A program made the position numbers and the translations under genes. From Methanobrevibacter sp. (GTDB lineage Archaea > Methanobacteriota > Methanobacteria > Methanobacteriales > Methanobacteriaceae), in the NCBI GenBank assembly GCA_017407115.1, contig JAFQXD010000067.1:1-62359 (forward strand): a DNA stretch of 62,359 nucleotides, given 5' to 3'. Below the pieces are notes generated by a model that searched no databases, was not told the DNA's origin, and saw nothing but the letters and a program-made list of their open reading frames with translations. Below are positions 34,571 to 44,216 of this stretch, piece by piece. Each line of letters starts with the position of its first letter. Position 1 is the first letter of the stretch.

Positions 34571-34930
34571 TTAAGCTGTGTTAATTCTTGTGTTGTAGTA
34601 TCTTACACCATCTTCATCATATGTGTACCATCTGTTTACTTCATCATCGTATTTTTCACCGATTACAGGTACATATGAATCTGTTTGTGGGTTATAAACC
34701 TTGTATGGTGTGTTTTCATTTGTAAGATTAGTTTCATTTGCCGGACGGGTTGAATTGTCTCCAACAACTGTGGTATTGTTTACCTTGTCTATATTTATGA
34801 CAGTCTTGTTTTGAGTTTTGTTGGTGACATCTGTTGGCGCATTGTTTGAAGAGTAGATGTATGCCGCAACAGCCGCAAGGGCAATAACCAAAATTACGAT
34901 TGCGATTAATATTATCTTATTTTTATCCAT
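34571..34930 (-). CDS. membrane-anchored extracytoplasmic protein
   Basis: A 119-residue protein with an N-terminal transmembrane helix (residues 6-26), a Thr/Asn-rich linker with many N-x-T/S glycosylation-type sequons (NKT, NTT, NST, NLT), and a short C-terminal domain (YKVYNPQTDSYVPVIGEKYD). The linker suggests an exposed, possibly glycosylated surface protein. AGGTGAAA lies just upstream. The function is unknown. Confidence 0.7.
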   Translation of the reverse strand: MDKNKIILIAIVILVIALAAVAAYIYSSNNAPTDVTNKTQNKTVINIDKVNNTTVVGDNSTRPANETNLTNENTPYKVYNPQTDSYVPVIGEKYDDEVNRWYTYDEDGVRYYNTRINTA

Positions 34931-35142
34931 AATATTTCACCTGTTCTAATATATGTCTTATCAAGTATTTAAAAATAAAGGCATTTTAATACCATATATA
35001 TTGAATTGACCCTATAATTACACCTAAGTTGACTTTTTGCAATTGTCACTGAATTTTTAGAGTAGGGTTAAATTATTAATACTATGTCGGATATAAAATT
35101 AATTATCTATAAATTATAATATTTTATTTAGGTGTAACGATA

Positions 35143-35568
35143 ATGTATAAAAAAATTTTATTACCTACAGACGGTTCAGGATACGCTGAACAGGAAGTTG
35201 AAAGAGTCACTGACCTGATTGCCGATGACGGTGAAATAATCATCCTGTCAGTTGCAGGAAAACTTACCTCAAGCGCCTTTCAAAGCGGGAAAAAAGTCAG
35301 AAAGCTCAATGAAAGGATGAAAAAGGAAGCTGAAGCTGCTGTAAAAAGCATGGAAAAGATGTTCGATGACTCATTGAACGTGAAAACAATGGTGAAAACA
35401 GGCTTTCCGGCAGATACCATTGTGGAAGTTTCAGAAGAGCTTGATGTCGATTTGATTGTTATTTCCGCATCAGGTAAAAGCGGACTTCACAGATTCATTA
35501 TTGGAAGCGTCGCTGAAAAAGTTTTGAAAAATTCAGATAAAGATGTATTGCTGGTACACAACAAATAG
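35143..35568 (+). CDS. universal stress protein (UspA family)
   Basis: A 141-residue UspA-domain protein opening with ILLPTDGSGYAEQEV and carrying the ATP-binding motif G-x2-G-x9-GS in SGKSGLHRFIIGSVAEKV. Members bind ATP and act in stress responses without a defined reaction. A TATA-like ATTATAATATTTTATT region lies upstream and GGTGTAACG before the ATG. It is the first gene of a run that leads into the surface-glycan locus, with gaps of 8 and 12 bases to the next two genes. Confidence 0.9.
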   Translation: MYKKILLPTDGSGYAEQEVERVTDLIADDGEIIILSVAGKLTSSAFQSGKKVRKLNERMKKEAEAAVKSMEKMFDDSLNVKTMVKTGFPADTIVEVSEELDVDLIVISASGKSGLHRFIIGSVAEKVLKNSDKDVLLVHNK

Positions 35569-35576
35569 GTGAACAT

Positions 35577-35963
35577 ATGGATAGAAATCAGACTATCATA
35601 GCTGCAGTAATAGTAATAATCATTATAGCAATCGGCTCATTCATGTACATATCAGCCAATAGCCACAACACCAAAATCGAAGTGCTAAACAACGGCACCC
35701 TGAAAAACGGAGATTCCATTACTGTCCTGCTTACAGACGAGTACAGGAATGTCTATCCGAATGAAGTCATTGACATCAAGATTTTGGATGACTCCGGATG
35801 GGCCCACAAGTATCAGGTCACAACAGGTGAAGATGGCCAGGGTTCTGTTGAACTTGTAGCTCTTGAAAACGGTAACTATACCGTTCACTGCGACTACAAC
35901 GGTACATTGTTCAACAAGCAGTCAAACGCTGTTGCCAATCTGGCTATTAATGATGGATTTTAG
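35577..35963 (+). CDS. membrane-anchored Ig-like extracytoplasmic protein
   Basis: A 128-residue protein with one N-terminal transmembrane helix (residues 6-26) and an Ig-like beta-sandwich outside (LNNGTLKNGDSITVLLTDEY, NEVIDIKILDDSG, DGQGSVELVALENGNYTVHC). The strand pattern is that of the adhesin-like Ig modules seen elsewhere in methanobacteria. It stands between UspA and the acyltransferase with tight spacing and a GGTGAACAT ribosome site. Confidence 0.68.
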   Translation: MDRNQTIIAAVIVIIIIAIGSFMYISANSHNTKIEVLNNGTLKNGDSITVLLTDEYRNVYPNEVIDIKILDDSGWAHKYQVTTGEDGQGSVELVALENGNYTVHCDYNGTLFNKQSNAVANLAINDGF

Positions 35964-35975
35964 TCAAGTGATATA

Positions 35976-37013
35976 ATGGTTGAAAAAACTAAGAAGAGAA
36001 TTTTTTATTATGATGAGCTGAGGGCATTGGCTATCATAATGGTAGTTTTATGCCACGTGGTCATTCTGTATCGTCCATTCACATACGATACAGCAATCCA
36101 TTCAGTTCCGGGACTGTTCTATATACTTACACATGTAGCTGTTCCTATATTTTTCATGCTGAGCGGAGCCCTTCTTCTGGACAGGACATATGATCTTCCC
36201 GGATTTTTCAAAAAGAGATTTACAAGAATCCTTTTGCCGTTTCTTTTCTGGGCCATAATAGCTGCAGCGATATCAGTATTCGGACTTCACAACAGCTATG
36301 GTGAAGCATACAAAATATTTTCCGGTAAAAACAGATGGACATGGTTTGTATGGGCAATGATGGGAATATATCTGGTTTTGCCTATTGTAAACTCATTCAT
36401 AAAAAGATACAAGATTAGAGGAGCCGAATATTTCATTATAGTGTGGCTTGTTACAGTCATTTTATCAACATTCCACCAATATCCGTTCTACAGACTTGAG
36501 CTTTCATACTTTGCAGGATATATGGGATATCTCGTATTGGGATACTGGATTGTAAACAAGAACGTGAGAATTTCAGATTTAAACGCAATACTGATTGGTT
36601 TTCTATTGTTTATATCATCAATTTCAATTGACTTTTACGTGTTTATGAACAACATTCCGAAAATAGAGACAAAATACCTTTCACTGTTTGTCGTTATCGC
36701 ATCATTTGGAGTGTTTTTGATGTTCAAGCGTTATGCCCACTACTGCGATACACACCAGACTTCCCTTTTGGGCAGACTGCACTCAAAAATAGAAAACGGA
36801 AAATTGGGAAGGGCAATATTTTCAATAAGCGTGTGCAGCTACGGAATGTATCTTGTAAACAGCCTTCTTTATAAAATCATCAAGGATTTCATTACAATAA
36901 ATACATTAAAGATCATGCCGATTCTCTTTATTGGAGTTCTTTTCCTTTCATGGCTGTTTGTATATGCTCTAAGCAAGGTTCCTGCATTGAAAAAATTCAG
37001 CGGTGCGGGATAG
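35976..37013 (+). CDS. acyltransferase-3 family membrane protein
   Basis: A 345-residue polytopic protein of the acyltransferase-3 (OafA/WecH-like) family, with about ten transmembrane helices. The N-terminus has the family signature RIFYYDELRALAIIMVVLCH, with the conserved histidine. These enzymes transfer acetyl or other acyl groups to glycans or lipids at the membrane. It is paralogous to the protein at 55065. It sits directly before three glycosyltransferases, so its acceptor is likely a cell-surface glycan. Confidence 0.88.
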   Translation: MVEKTKKRIFYYDELRALAIIMVVLCHVVILYRPFTYDTAIHSVPGLFYILTHVAVPIFFMLSGALLLDRTYDLPGFFKKRFTRILLPFLFWAIIAAAISVFGLHNSYGEAYKIFSGKNRWTWFVWAMMGIYLVLPIVNSFIKRYKIRGAEYFIIVWLVTVILSTFHQYPFYRLELSYFAGYMGYLVLGYWIVNKNVRISDLNAILIGFLLFISSISIDFYVFMNNIPKIETKYLSLFVVIASFGVFLMFKRYAHYCDTHQTSLLGRLHSKIENGKLGRAIFSISVCSYGMYLVNSLLYKIIKDFITINTLKIMPILFIGVLFLSWLFVYALSKVPALKKFSGAG

Positions 37014-37053
37014 ATTCATTTATTTTTATTTATCATAATTTAGGAGACAAATA

Positions 37054-38100
37054 ATGGTTAAAGTTTCAGTTATCATGCCTGTTTATAATGCTCAGGATTA
37101 CCTAAAGGATGCAATTGACGGAATTTTGAATCAGACACTGGACGATTTGGAATTGATCTGTGTCGATGACGGGTCCGTTGACGATTCCTTGAAAATCCTA
37201 AACGAATACGGCGAAAAAGACAGCCGTGTCAAGGTTTATCACCAGGAAAACCGAGGCGGAGGAGCCGCAAGAAACGTGGCGCTCACACATGCCACAGGAG
37301 AATACCTCTACTGCATGGATGCCGATGATACGGTTGAGCAGACCGCACTTGAGGAATGCTACAACATAGCTGTCGAAAAGGATTTGGACTTTATAATTTT
37401 CCAGGCAAACAACTATGATGTCGACACAGACACATACAACAACTTCCAGATATTCAGAATGGACAACATTGCAGACAAGGTAGGAGACAAAATATTCAGC
37501 TACCGTGACCTTGGAGATTTGCTTTTTGAGACATCATCAACTCCATGGTGCAAATTCTACAACCTTGATTTCGTTAAAAGGACCGGTGCGCAGTTTGCGG
37601 AAGGACTCATTTTCCACGACAACACATTCTGGTGGGAGATACTGCTCAACGGTGAGCGAATTTACTTTTACAGGAAATATTTGTATACAAGAAACAATCA
37701 CTCCAAATCATCCACAGGTGCAGGAGACAGACGTTATCTTGATGCTATAACAATATCAAATTTAATCTGGGACATATTCTTCAAATACGACCAGTTCGAC
37801 AACTACAAAAAGGGACTGGGCATGAGAAAGTTCGACAAGGTTCTCCACTGGTATGACAGGATACAGGAAGACCTCAAGGAGGAATATTTCCAGGCAATGA
37901 AAACAGATTACGAAAAGATTGCAGAAGACAGAAAGTTCTGCGAAGACTTCACACCGGCATTGTCAAAAAAGAGCAAAGAAATATTCTACAATGTCCTTAA
38001 GGCAGATAACCATGATGAGTTCGATGAACTGATGAAGTCAAAAAAAAATGACCAAAAACCAAACAAATTCAAAAGAGCTCTAAAAAGGATTTTCAAATAG
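37054..38100 (+). CDS. GT2 glycosyltransferase, tandem copy 1
   Basis: A 348-residue GT-A-fold, family 2 glycosyltransferase. The first 110 residues carry VSVIMPVYNAQDYL, LICVDDGSVDDS and the metal-binding YCMDADDT. The C-terminal half is the helical, WYD/Arg-rich extension typical of these enzymes. It is one of three tandem paralogues. It should add a sugar from a nucleotide donor to a cell-surface glycan; sugar and acceptor are unknown. AGGAGAC before the ATG. Confidence 0.9.
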   Translation: MVKVSVIMPVYNAQDYLKDAIDGILNQTLDDLELICVDDGSVDDSLKILNEYGEKDSRVKVYHQENRGGGAARNVALTHATGEYLYCMDADDTVEQTALEECYNIAVEKDLDFIIFQANNYDVDTDTYNNFQIFRMDNIADKVGDKIFSYRDLGDLLFETSSTPWCKFYNLDFVKRTGAQFAEGLIFHDNTFWWEILLNGERIYFYRKYLYTRNNHSKSSTGAGDRRYLDAITISNLIWDIFFKYDQFDNYKKGLGMRKFDKVLHWYDRIQEDLKEEYFQAMKTDYEKIAEDRKFCEDFTPALSKKSKEIFYNVLKADNHDEFDELMKSKKNDQKPNKFKRALKRIFK

Positions 38101-38108
38101 GTGAGGAT

Positions 38109-39152
38109 ATGGTTAAAGTTTCTGTTATTATGCCTGTATATAATGCTGAAGATTATCTTAAAGAATCAATAGACTGCATATTGGACCAGACCCTGGAGGA
38201 CTGGGAACTGATATGTGTTGATGACGGATCCAAGGACAATTCCCTTGCAATGCTCAATGAATATGCGGCCAATGACAGCCGTATCAAGGTATTCCATCAG
38301 GAAAACCAGGGTGGGGGAACCGCAAGAAACGTTGCAATAACCCATGCCACAGGAGATTATCTCTACTGCATGGATGCAGATGACATGATAAACAGTGACG
38401 CACTTGAAAAGCTTTACTACCTTGCCCTTAGAAAGGATTTGGACGTTATCATATTCCAGGCAATAAACTATGACGACAAGCTTGACAAGACCTACCACAA
38501 CGACTATTATGACATGTGGGAAATTGCCGATTTTGTAGGCGATGACGTCTTCAATATCGACGATTTGGGAGACTATATCTTCAAGATATCAGTTACACCA
38601 TGGTGCAAGTTCTACAACCTGGACTTTGTCAAAAGGTCCGACGCCAAGTTTGCCGAAGGGCTCATTTTCCACGACAACATATTCTACTGGGATGTCGTTT
38701 TCAACGCAGAGAGAATGTACTTTTTAAGGGAATTCTTATATACAAGAAGAAGGCACATCACATCATCCACCGGTGCCGGAGACAAAAGGTACATCAGCAC
38801 AATCACAATCAACAACATGATAATTGAGAGATTCATCAAATACGGATACTTTGAGCAGTATAAGGAGCATCTCTACAACAGAAAAATCAGACTGGTCTAC
38901 AGGAGATTCACTGAGGTCCAGGACCAGTACAAGCCGTTCTTTTTCAAAAACATGAAGGATGACTTCCAGATGCTTGTCGACCATGAACTCATGGAAGAGG
39001 CATTGGAATGCCTGAAGCCACTTTATCGCTCAGTATTTGAAGATGTAATCGCATCCAAAGACTATGACGAGTTCAAGGTACTGGAAGCAAAAAGAAAAGC
39101 CAAACCGTCAACCAGTATTGTCAAAAGGGTTTACAGGAAAATTTTAAGATAG
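38109..39152 (+). CDS. GT2 glycosyltransferase, tandem copy 2
   Basis: A 347-residue GT2 enzyme closely related to its neighbours (VSVIMPVYNAEDYL, LICVDDGSKDNS, YCMDADDM). The conserved His/Asp motif GLIFHDNIFYWDV is shared with copies 1 and 3. The gap to copy 1 is 8 bases with AGGTGAGG in it, and to copy 3 is 9 bases. The central HATGDYLYCMDADD block is nearly identical in all three, while the C-terminal thirds differ, so they probably use different acceptors. Confidence 0.9.
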   Translation: MVKVSVIMPVYNAEDYLKESIDCILDQTLEDWELICVDDGSKDNSLAMLNEYAANDSRIKVFHQENQGGGTARNVAITHATGDYLYCMDADDMINSDALEKLYYLALRKDLDVIIFQAINYDDKLDKTYHNDYYDMWEIADFVGDDVFNIDDLGDYIFKISVTPWCKFYNLDFVKRSDAKFAEGLIFHDNIFYWDVVFNAERMYFLREFLYTRRRHITSSTGAGDKRYISTITINNMIIERFIKYGYFEQYKEHLYNRKIRLVYRRFTEVQDQYKPFFFKNMKDDFQMLVDHELMEEALECLKPLYRSVFEDVIASKDYDEFKVLEAKRKAKPSTSIVKRVYRKILR

Positions 39153-39161
39153 GGGTTTTGC

Positions 39162-40208
39162 ATGGTAAAGGTTTCCGTAATAATGCCCGTTTTCAACGCA
39201 GAGGAATATCTAAAAGAGTCAATCGACTGTATTTTAAACCAGAGTCTTTCAGACTGGGAGCTCATATGTGTCGATGACGGGTCATCAGACAGTTCCCTGG
39301 ATATGCTCAATGATTTCAAAACCAAAGACGAAAGAATTAAAGTGTATCATCAGGAAAACCGTGGCGGAGGTGCTGCAAGAAACGTGGCGCTCACACATGC
39401 CACAGGCGAATATGTCTACTTTATGGATGCCGACGATTCGATTAAGGAAAATGCCCTTGAAAAGCTATACCAGTTATGTGAAGAAAAGAATCTGGATTTC
39501 ACTATTTTTAAGGCAATAAACTATGACGAGGACACCGACAGGTATTATGAAACTCCCGACTATTCAATGGAAAAGATTGCCGAATTTGCGAAGGACAAAA
39601 TCTTCGCCTTTGAGGATTTGGGCGATTTGATATTCAACATCACAGTAACCCCATGGTCCAAGTTCTACAACAGGGAGTTTGTCGAAAAAAGCGGAGCCCA
39701 ATTTGCTGAAGGCCTTATATTTCATGACAACGTATTTTTCTGGGAAGTGCTATTCAATGCCAAAAGAATCTTCTTTTTGGATGAGTTTCTATATACCAGA
39801 AGAAGGCATTCGGCATCATCAACAGGTGCAGGTGACAAACGCTACGCAAACATCATCATCATAGTCAACAGAAACATAGAGCTGTTTTTTAAATACGGAC
39901 AGTTTGAAAAATTCAAGCACATTCTATACAACAAGAAGGTATTCTGGATATATATGAGGTATGAAAATATCCAGGACAAATACAGGCAGTTCTTTTTTGA
40001 TGAGATGAAAAGGGACTTCTCTAAAATGCTTGCACATGAAAGATATGAGGAATTTATCAGCTTGCTAAATCATAAAAACAGATCCATTTTCGAAGCATGT
40101 GTTGAAAACGCCACAACCGATGATTTTGACCGTCAGCTTTCAAAGTCCCTGAAATCAAATAAAATCAAAAAAGCATTTAATAAGGCAAAAGGACTGTTTA
40201 AAAAATAG
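39162..40208 (+). CDS. GT2 glycosyltransferase, tandem copy 3
   Basis: A 348-residue GT2 enzyme (VSVIMPVFNAEEYL, LICVDDGSSDSS, YFMDADDS). It shares the block GGGAARNVALTHATGEY with copy 1, and the underlying DNA is also nearly identical there, which points to gene conversion or recent duplication. A basic C-terminal tail (KSNKIKKAFNKAKGLFKK) could hold it at the membrane. It ends the UspA-GT2 transcription run; a new promoter follows. Confidence 0.9.
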   Translation: MVKVSVIMPVFNAEEYLKESIDCILNQSLSDWELICVDDGSSDSSLDMLNDFKTKDERIKVYHQENRGGGAARNVALTHATGEYVYFMDADDSIKENALEKLYQLCEEKNLDFTIFKAINYDEDTDRYYETPDYSMEKIAEFAKDKIFAFEDLGDLIFNITVTPWSKFYNREFVEKSGAQFAEGLIFHDNVFFWEVLFNAKRIFFLDEFLYTRRRHSASSTGAGDKRYANIIIIVNRNIELFFKYGQFEKFKHILYNKKVFWIYMRYENIQDKYRQFFFDEMKRDFSKMLAHERYEEFISLLNHKNRSIFEACVENATTDDFDRQLSKSLKSNKIKKAFNKAKGLFKK

Positions 40209-40222
40209 CTTTTTATATGTGT

Positions 40223-40230
40223 TTATATAA
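40223..40230 (+). promoter_or_regulatory. TATA box of the UDP-glucose dehydrogenase gene
   Basis: TTTATATA, 46 bases before the ATG at 40276; a second TTTTATATG lies just upstream. The leader holds a TGGAGTGA ribosome site. This separates ugd from the GT2 run. Confidence 0.5.
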
Positions 40231-40275
40231 ATATTATTATATTATACTTAATTAATTAATCATGGAGTGAATTTT

Positions 40276-41598
40276 ATGAATATTACAGTTATCGGAACAG
40301 GTTATGTAGGACTTGTTACAGGAGCCTGCTTTTCCAAGATGGGAAACAAGGTATACTGTGTTGATATAGTTGAAGAAAAGATTGAAGGATTAAAGAACAA
40401 CATTTTACCGATTTTTGAACCTCATTTAGGTACATTAGTAAAAAACAGCCAGGAAAAGGGAGATTTGATATTCACAACAGATATCAAAGAGGCTTTGGAT
40501 GATACAGACATCATTTTCATTGCAGTTGGAACCCCTATGGCTGAAGATGGAAGCGCAAACCTCGACTATATTTTCTCAGCCGCTTCAGACATTGCAAACA
40601 ACATCACTCACGATTCACTGGTAGTAATCAAATCAACAGTTCCTGTCGGAACAGGATTCAAGGTAAAAGACCACATCAACGCAATCCTTAATGAAAGAAA
40701 TTCTAATGTTAAAATCGACATTGCATCAAATCCGGAATTTTTAAAGGAAGGTCATGCTATTGAGGACTGCCTTCACCCGGACCGTGTCGTAATAGGTGCA
40801 GAAAGAGATGAGGTGTTTGAAACCCTGAAGGATTTATATTCCACATTCGTACTCAACCACGACAGGTTTGTCCTGATGGACATAAAAAGTTCAGAAATGA
40901 CAAAATACGTTGCAAACGCTATGCTTGCAACCAAAATCTCATTCATGAATGAGATTGCAAACATCTGTGAAGTGACAGGTGCCAACGTTAAAAACGTGCG
41001 TTTGGGTATCGGTTCAGATTCAAGAATCGGATACAACTTCATCTATGCGGGATGCGGATATGGGGGAAGCTGTTTTCCAAAGGACGTGCAGGCATTAATC
41101 AACACTGCACAGGTCAACGGATATGAGCCTAAGATTCTTGCAAACGTAGAGCTTGTAAACAAAAAGCAAAAAACCGTGCTTGTCAAAAAGGTAACCGACA
41201 GGTTCGGAGAAGACCTAAGCGGAATGACATTTGCAATCTGGGGACTTGCGTTCAAGCCTGGAACAGATGACGTAAGAGAGGCAACATCCCTTGTCGTGGC
41301 ATCCCAGCTCATAAAGCATGGAGCAAAAATCAAGGCATATGACTCACAGGCAACAGAAGAGTTCAAAAGGACAATCGATGATGCGTGCCTTGAATCCATC
41401 GAGTTTACCGATGGAAGATATGATGCAATTGACGGCTGCGACGCACTCATACTTATCACTGAATGGAAGGAGTTCAGAAACCCTGACTTCAGATTGCTTT
41501 CAGAAAAGCTTAATCACAATGTCATATTTGACGGAAGAAACATATATGACAAGAAAATCGAAAACTTAGGATTCGAACTGTATCAAATTGGTTGTTAG
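40276..41598 (+). CDS. ugd: UDP-glucose/UDP-sugar 6-dehydrogenase
   Basis: A 440-residue nucleotide-sugar dehydrogenase. The NAD-binding Rossmann motif is VIGTGYVGLVTGA (residues 4-16), and the catalytic cysteine lies in GCGYGGSCFPKDV. The FPKD form is that of the UDP-glucose 6-dehydrogenase branch rather than UDP-ManNAc dehydrogenase. It oxidises UDP-glucose to UDP-glucuronate using two NAD. Start at the ATG at 40276; a GTG nine bases upstream is part of the ribosome site. It supplies a precursor for the adjacent glycosyltransferases. Confidence 0.92.
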   Translation: MNITVIGTGYVGLVTGACFSKMGNKVYCVDIVEEKIEGLKNNILPIFEPHLGTLVKNSQEKGDLIFTTDIKEALDDTDIIFIAVGTPMAEDGSANLDYIFSAASDIANNITHDSLVVIKSTVPVGTGFKVKDHINAILNERNSNVKIDIASNPEFLKEGHAIEDCLHPDRVVIGAERDEVFETLKDLYSTFVLNHDRFVLMDIKSSEMTKYVANAMLATKISFMNEIANICEVTGANVKNVRLGIGSDSRIGYNFIYAGCGYGGSCFPKDVQALINTAQVNGYEPKILANVELVNKKQKTVLVKKVTDRFGEDLSGMTFAIWGLAFKPGTDDVREATSLVVASQLIKHGAKIKAYDSQATEEFKRTIDDACLESIEFTDGRYDAIDGCDALILITEWKEFRNPDFRLLSEKLNHNVIFDGRNIYDKKIENLGFELYQIGC

Positions 41599-41607
41599 GT
41601 GTTAATA

Positions 41608-43227
41608 TTGGTAGAAGTCTCTATTATAGTACCGGTTTATAATGTAGAAAAGTATGTTGAAGAATGTCTTGACAGCATATGCAATCAGACATTTGAAGAC
41701 ATTGAAATCATATGCATAAACGACGGATCCACAGACGGATCTCTGGAAATCCTTGAAAGGTATGCGGATAAGGATTCAAGGATATCCATTACCTCCCAAA
41801 AAAACAGCGGACTTTCCGCAACACGTAATGTAGGATTAAGGCTGTGCAAGGGAAAATACATTTACTTCATGGATTCAGACGACATTCTGGAACTGGACGC
41901 CATCGAAAGGCTACACACACTCTCTGAAGAAAATTCCCTTGACATGATAATCTTCAAGCTTTTGAGCTTTTATGATGAAACCGGCGAGAGATTTGAAAAC
42001 AAGTATTATGACATGAGCTATCTTAAAGGCCTCACACCAGACAACATATTCTCATATAATGAAATCAGACAGAACATCTACAAGATTTCAGCAAACGTCC
42101 AGGCCAAATTCTACAGAAGCGACCTTATAGGAGACATGGAATTTGAAGAGGGACTTATCTTTGAGGACAATCCATTTACTGTGGAGTCAATATTCAAGGC
42201 AGAAAGGATAATGTATCTTGAGGAATCCCTGTGTCTTAAAAGGGTCAGAAAGACCTCCATTACCGCATCACACAACAGGGACTTTGTTGACGTCATACCT
42301 ATTGCTAACAGAATAATCGACCTTACAAGACACTACGGCCACTACGATGAGCTTAAAGTTCCACTAATAAACAAAAAGTTCAGAAGGATTTTCGTTAGGT
42401 ATGAGGATATCGACGATGAGTACAAGGATTACTTCTATGAAAAGATAAGAGAGGACTTCAAAGACAGGCGTGAAGAATACGCAGAAGTGATGGAAGACAA
42501 CTCCAAAATGCATGACTATGTCAACAAGATCATTGATTGTGAAAGCCGCAGTGAATTTGAACTGTTTGATGAACTTCACAAGGTTAATATTGAAAACAGA
42601 AAACTTAAAAGAAAATACAAAGCCATCAAAAAATACAACACCGCAAGAATCCAGTTCAAAAACATCGGAAGTTCCACAAACAGCATTGAAATTATTGAAA
42701 GTTCCGACGATGATTTAGGCATTAAAGTTCCACAGAACCTATGTGATGAAAACGGAAAAGCTGTGGTAATTCACAGCGACGTAAATTCACTTGACCTGAA
42801 GCTTAGAGCCATCGGAGACGGGCTTTTGACAATTGACTTTAAAAGTTACAACATAAATTTGGAAAACGGCGAAAGGTTCCTAATCTACATAGACTATACG
42901 GATATTACAATCAATGGTAGAAATTACATCACCGAAAGGACAATGGTTAACTTTGTTGAGCCGTTTACAATAGAAAAGCGTGTTGCAGACTCAGATATTC
43001 TAGACATTCATGTGGAATGGGAATCAGTTTCAGGCAACACCCCCTACATAAACAAATACAGGGCCCTGAAAAAGGAGTACACTCCTATGAAAAAGGATTA
43101 TGAGCACGTAAAAAAGGTAAACAAGATGCTTTACAAACAGCTTGGTGTCATGAGGTCATCCACCAGCTGGAAGGTCACCAAACCTATTCGAGTTGTAGGG
43201 GATTTTGCAAAGGGAAATAAAAAATAG
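41608..43227 (+). CDS. large GT2 glycosyltransferase with C-terminal SWK motif
   Basis: A 539-residue protein. The N-terminal GT2 domain has VSIIVPVYNVEKYV, ICINDGSTDGS and YFMDSDDI, followed by a helical region, a beta-rich domain (about 355-480), a short coiled coil and a terminal motif SSTSWKVTKPIRVVGD. The motif recurs at the ends of the proteins at 47546 and 48687. A TTG at 41608 aligns with the MVKVS starts of the other GT2s and has AGGTG 8 bases upstream; GTG at 41599 is an alternative. The gene follows ugd by 9 bases. Confidence 0.88.
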   Translation: MVEVSIIVPVYNVEKYVEECLDSICNQTFEDIEIICINDGSTDGSLEILERYADKDSRISITSQKNSGLSATRNVGLRLCKGKYIYFMDSDDILELDAIERLHTLSEENSLDMIIFKLLSFYDETGERFENKYYDMSYLKGLTPDNIFSYNEIRQNIYKISANVQAKFYRSDLIGDMEFEEGLIFEDNPFTVESIFKAERIMYLEESLCLKRVRKTSITASHNRDFVDVIPIANRIIDLTRHYGHYDELKVPLINKKFRRIFVRYEDIDDEYKDYFYEKIREDFKDRREEYAEVMEDNSKMHDYVNKIIDCESRSEFELFDELHKVNIENRKLKRKYKAIKKYNTARIQFKNIGSSTNSIEIIESSDDDLGIKVPQNLCDENGKAVVIHSDVNSLDLKLRAIGDGLLTIDFKSYNINLENGERFLIYIDYTDITINGRNYITERTMVNFVEPFTIEKRVADSDILDIHVEWESVSGNTPYINKYRALKKEYTPMKKDYEHVKKVNKMLYKQLGVMRSSTSWKVTKPIRVVGDFAKGNKK

Positions 43228-43309
43228 TTTACTTTTTCCTTTTATTATTTTTCAAATGACTAATTTTCAAACATAAATAAATAAATATATTAAACACTAA
43301 AGTATTAAC

Positions 43310-43327
43310 TGTAGAGAAAATTCTACA
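43310..43327. promoter_or_regulatory. inverted repeat upstream of amino-acid ABC operon
   Basis: TGTAGA (43310-43315), GAAAAT, TCTACA (43322-43327) form a perfect 18-base inverted repeat about 30 bases before the substrate-binding protein start. An AT-rich TATA region (ATAAATATATTAAA, 43281-43294) lies just upstream, so a bound repressor would sit at or just after the start of transcription. Confidence 0.45.
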
Positions 43328-43356
43328 ATATAGTTATAACTATTCGGTGTTTTAAA

Positions 43357-44187
43357 ATGAAAAAAAAGATATGTATTATTTTGGCTATCGTCCTCGTATC
43401 ATGTATGATGGTAGGATCTGTTAGCGCAGGTATATTTGACTTTTTAGGTGGCAGTTCAGGTTCATCTACAACAAACGACAATAATACTTTCATTGTTGGT
43501 TTTGATGCAGAGTTCCCACCTTACGGATTTCAAGACGATAATGGAAGCTACACTGGTTTCGATTTAGAATTGGCAGAAGAAGTTTGTAAAAGAAACAATT
43601 GGACTTTCGTCGCACAACCAATTGATTGGGATGCAAAAGATGCTGAATTAGATTCAGGTTCCATCGACTGTATCTGGAACGGATTCACTATTGATGGAAG
43701 AGAAAGCGAATACTTATGGTCCAACCCATACTTTGACAACAGACAAGTAATCGTTGTAAGAGCTGACTCCAACATCACCTCCTTGGAAGATTTAGCTAAC
43801 AAAACAGTTGAAACTCAAAAAGATTCATCTGCATTAGCTGCTCTTGAAGGAGACAACAAAACAATTGCAGACGTATTTTTAGCTTTAAATCAAGTAGCTG
43901 ACTATAACACTGCATTCATGGACTTGGAATCTGGAGCATGTGATGGTGTAGCTATTGATATTGGTGTTGCACAATACATCATCAATCAGAAAAACGCTAC
44001 CGACAAATACATCATATTGAACCAATCAATTACAACCGAACAATATGGTATCGGATTTAAAATAGGAAATGACGCATTAAGAAACCAAGTACAGAAAACA
44101 TTGGATGAAATGTTTGCTGACGGTACTGTGCAAAAAATTGCAGCTAAATACGGTATTTCCGAAGACGCTTTAATCATGCCACAATAA
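43357..44187 (+). CDS. amino-acid ABC transporter substrate-binding protein
   Basis: A 276-residue periplasmic-type solute-binding protein (family 3). A signal peptide ends near VSA at about residue 25, followed by a Gly/Ser-rich linker; then IVGFDAEFPPYGFQDDNG, the family opening. SLEDLANKTVETQKDSSAL and FKIGNDALRNQVQKTLDEM mark the second lobe. It captures a polar amino acid outside the membrane and delivers it to the permease encoded next. The ligand cannot be read from sequence. Confidence 0.9.
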   Translation: MKKKICIILAIVLVSCMMVGSVSAGIFDFLGGSSGSSTTNDNNTFIVGFDAEFPPYGFQDDNGSYTGFDLELAEEVCKRNNWTFVAQPIDWDAKDAELDSGSIDCIWNGFTIDGRESEYLWSNPYFDNRQVIVVRADSNITSLEDLANKTVETQKDSSALAALEGDNKTIADVFLALNQVADYNTAFMDLESGACDGVAIDIGVAQYIINQKNATDKYIILNQSITTEQYGIGFKIGNDALRNQVQKTLDEMFADGTVQKIAAKYGISEDALIMPQ

Positions 44188-44216
44188 AAACATATAGTTA
44201 GAGGGGAGAATTTTTA

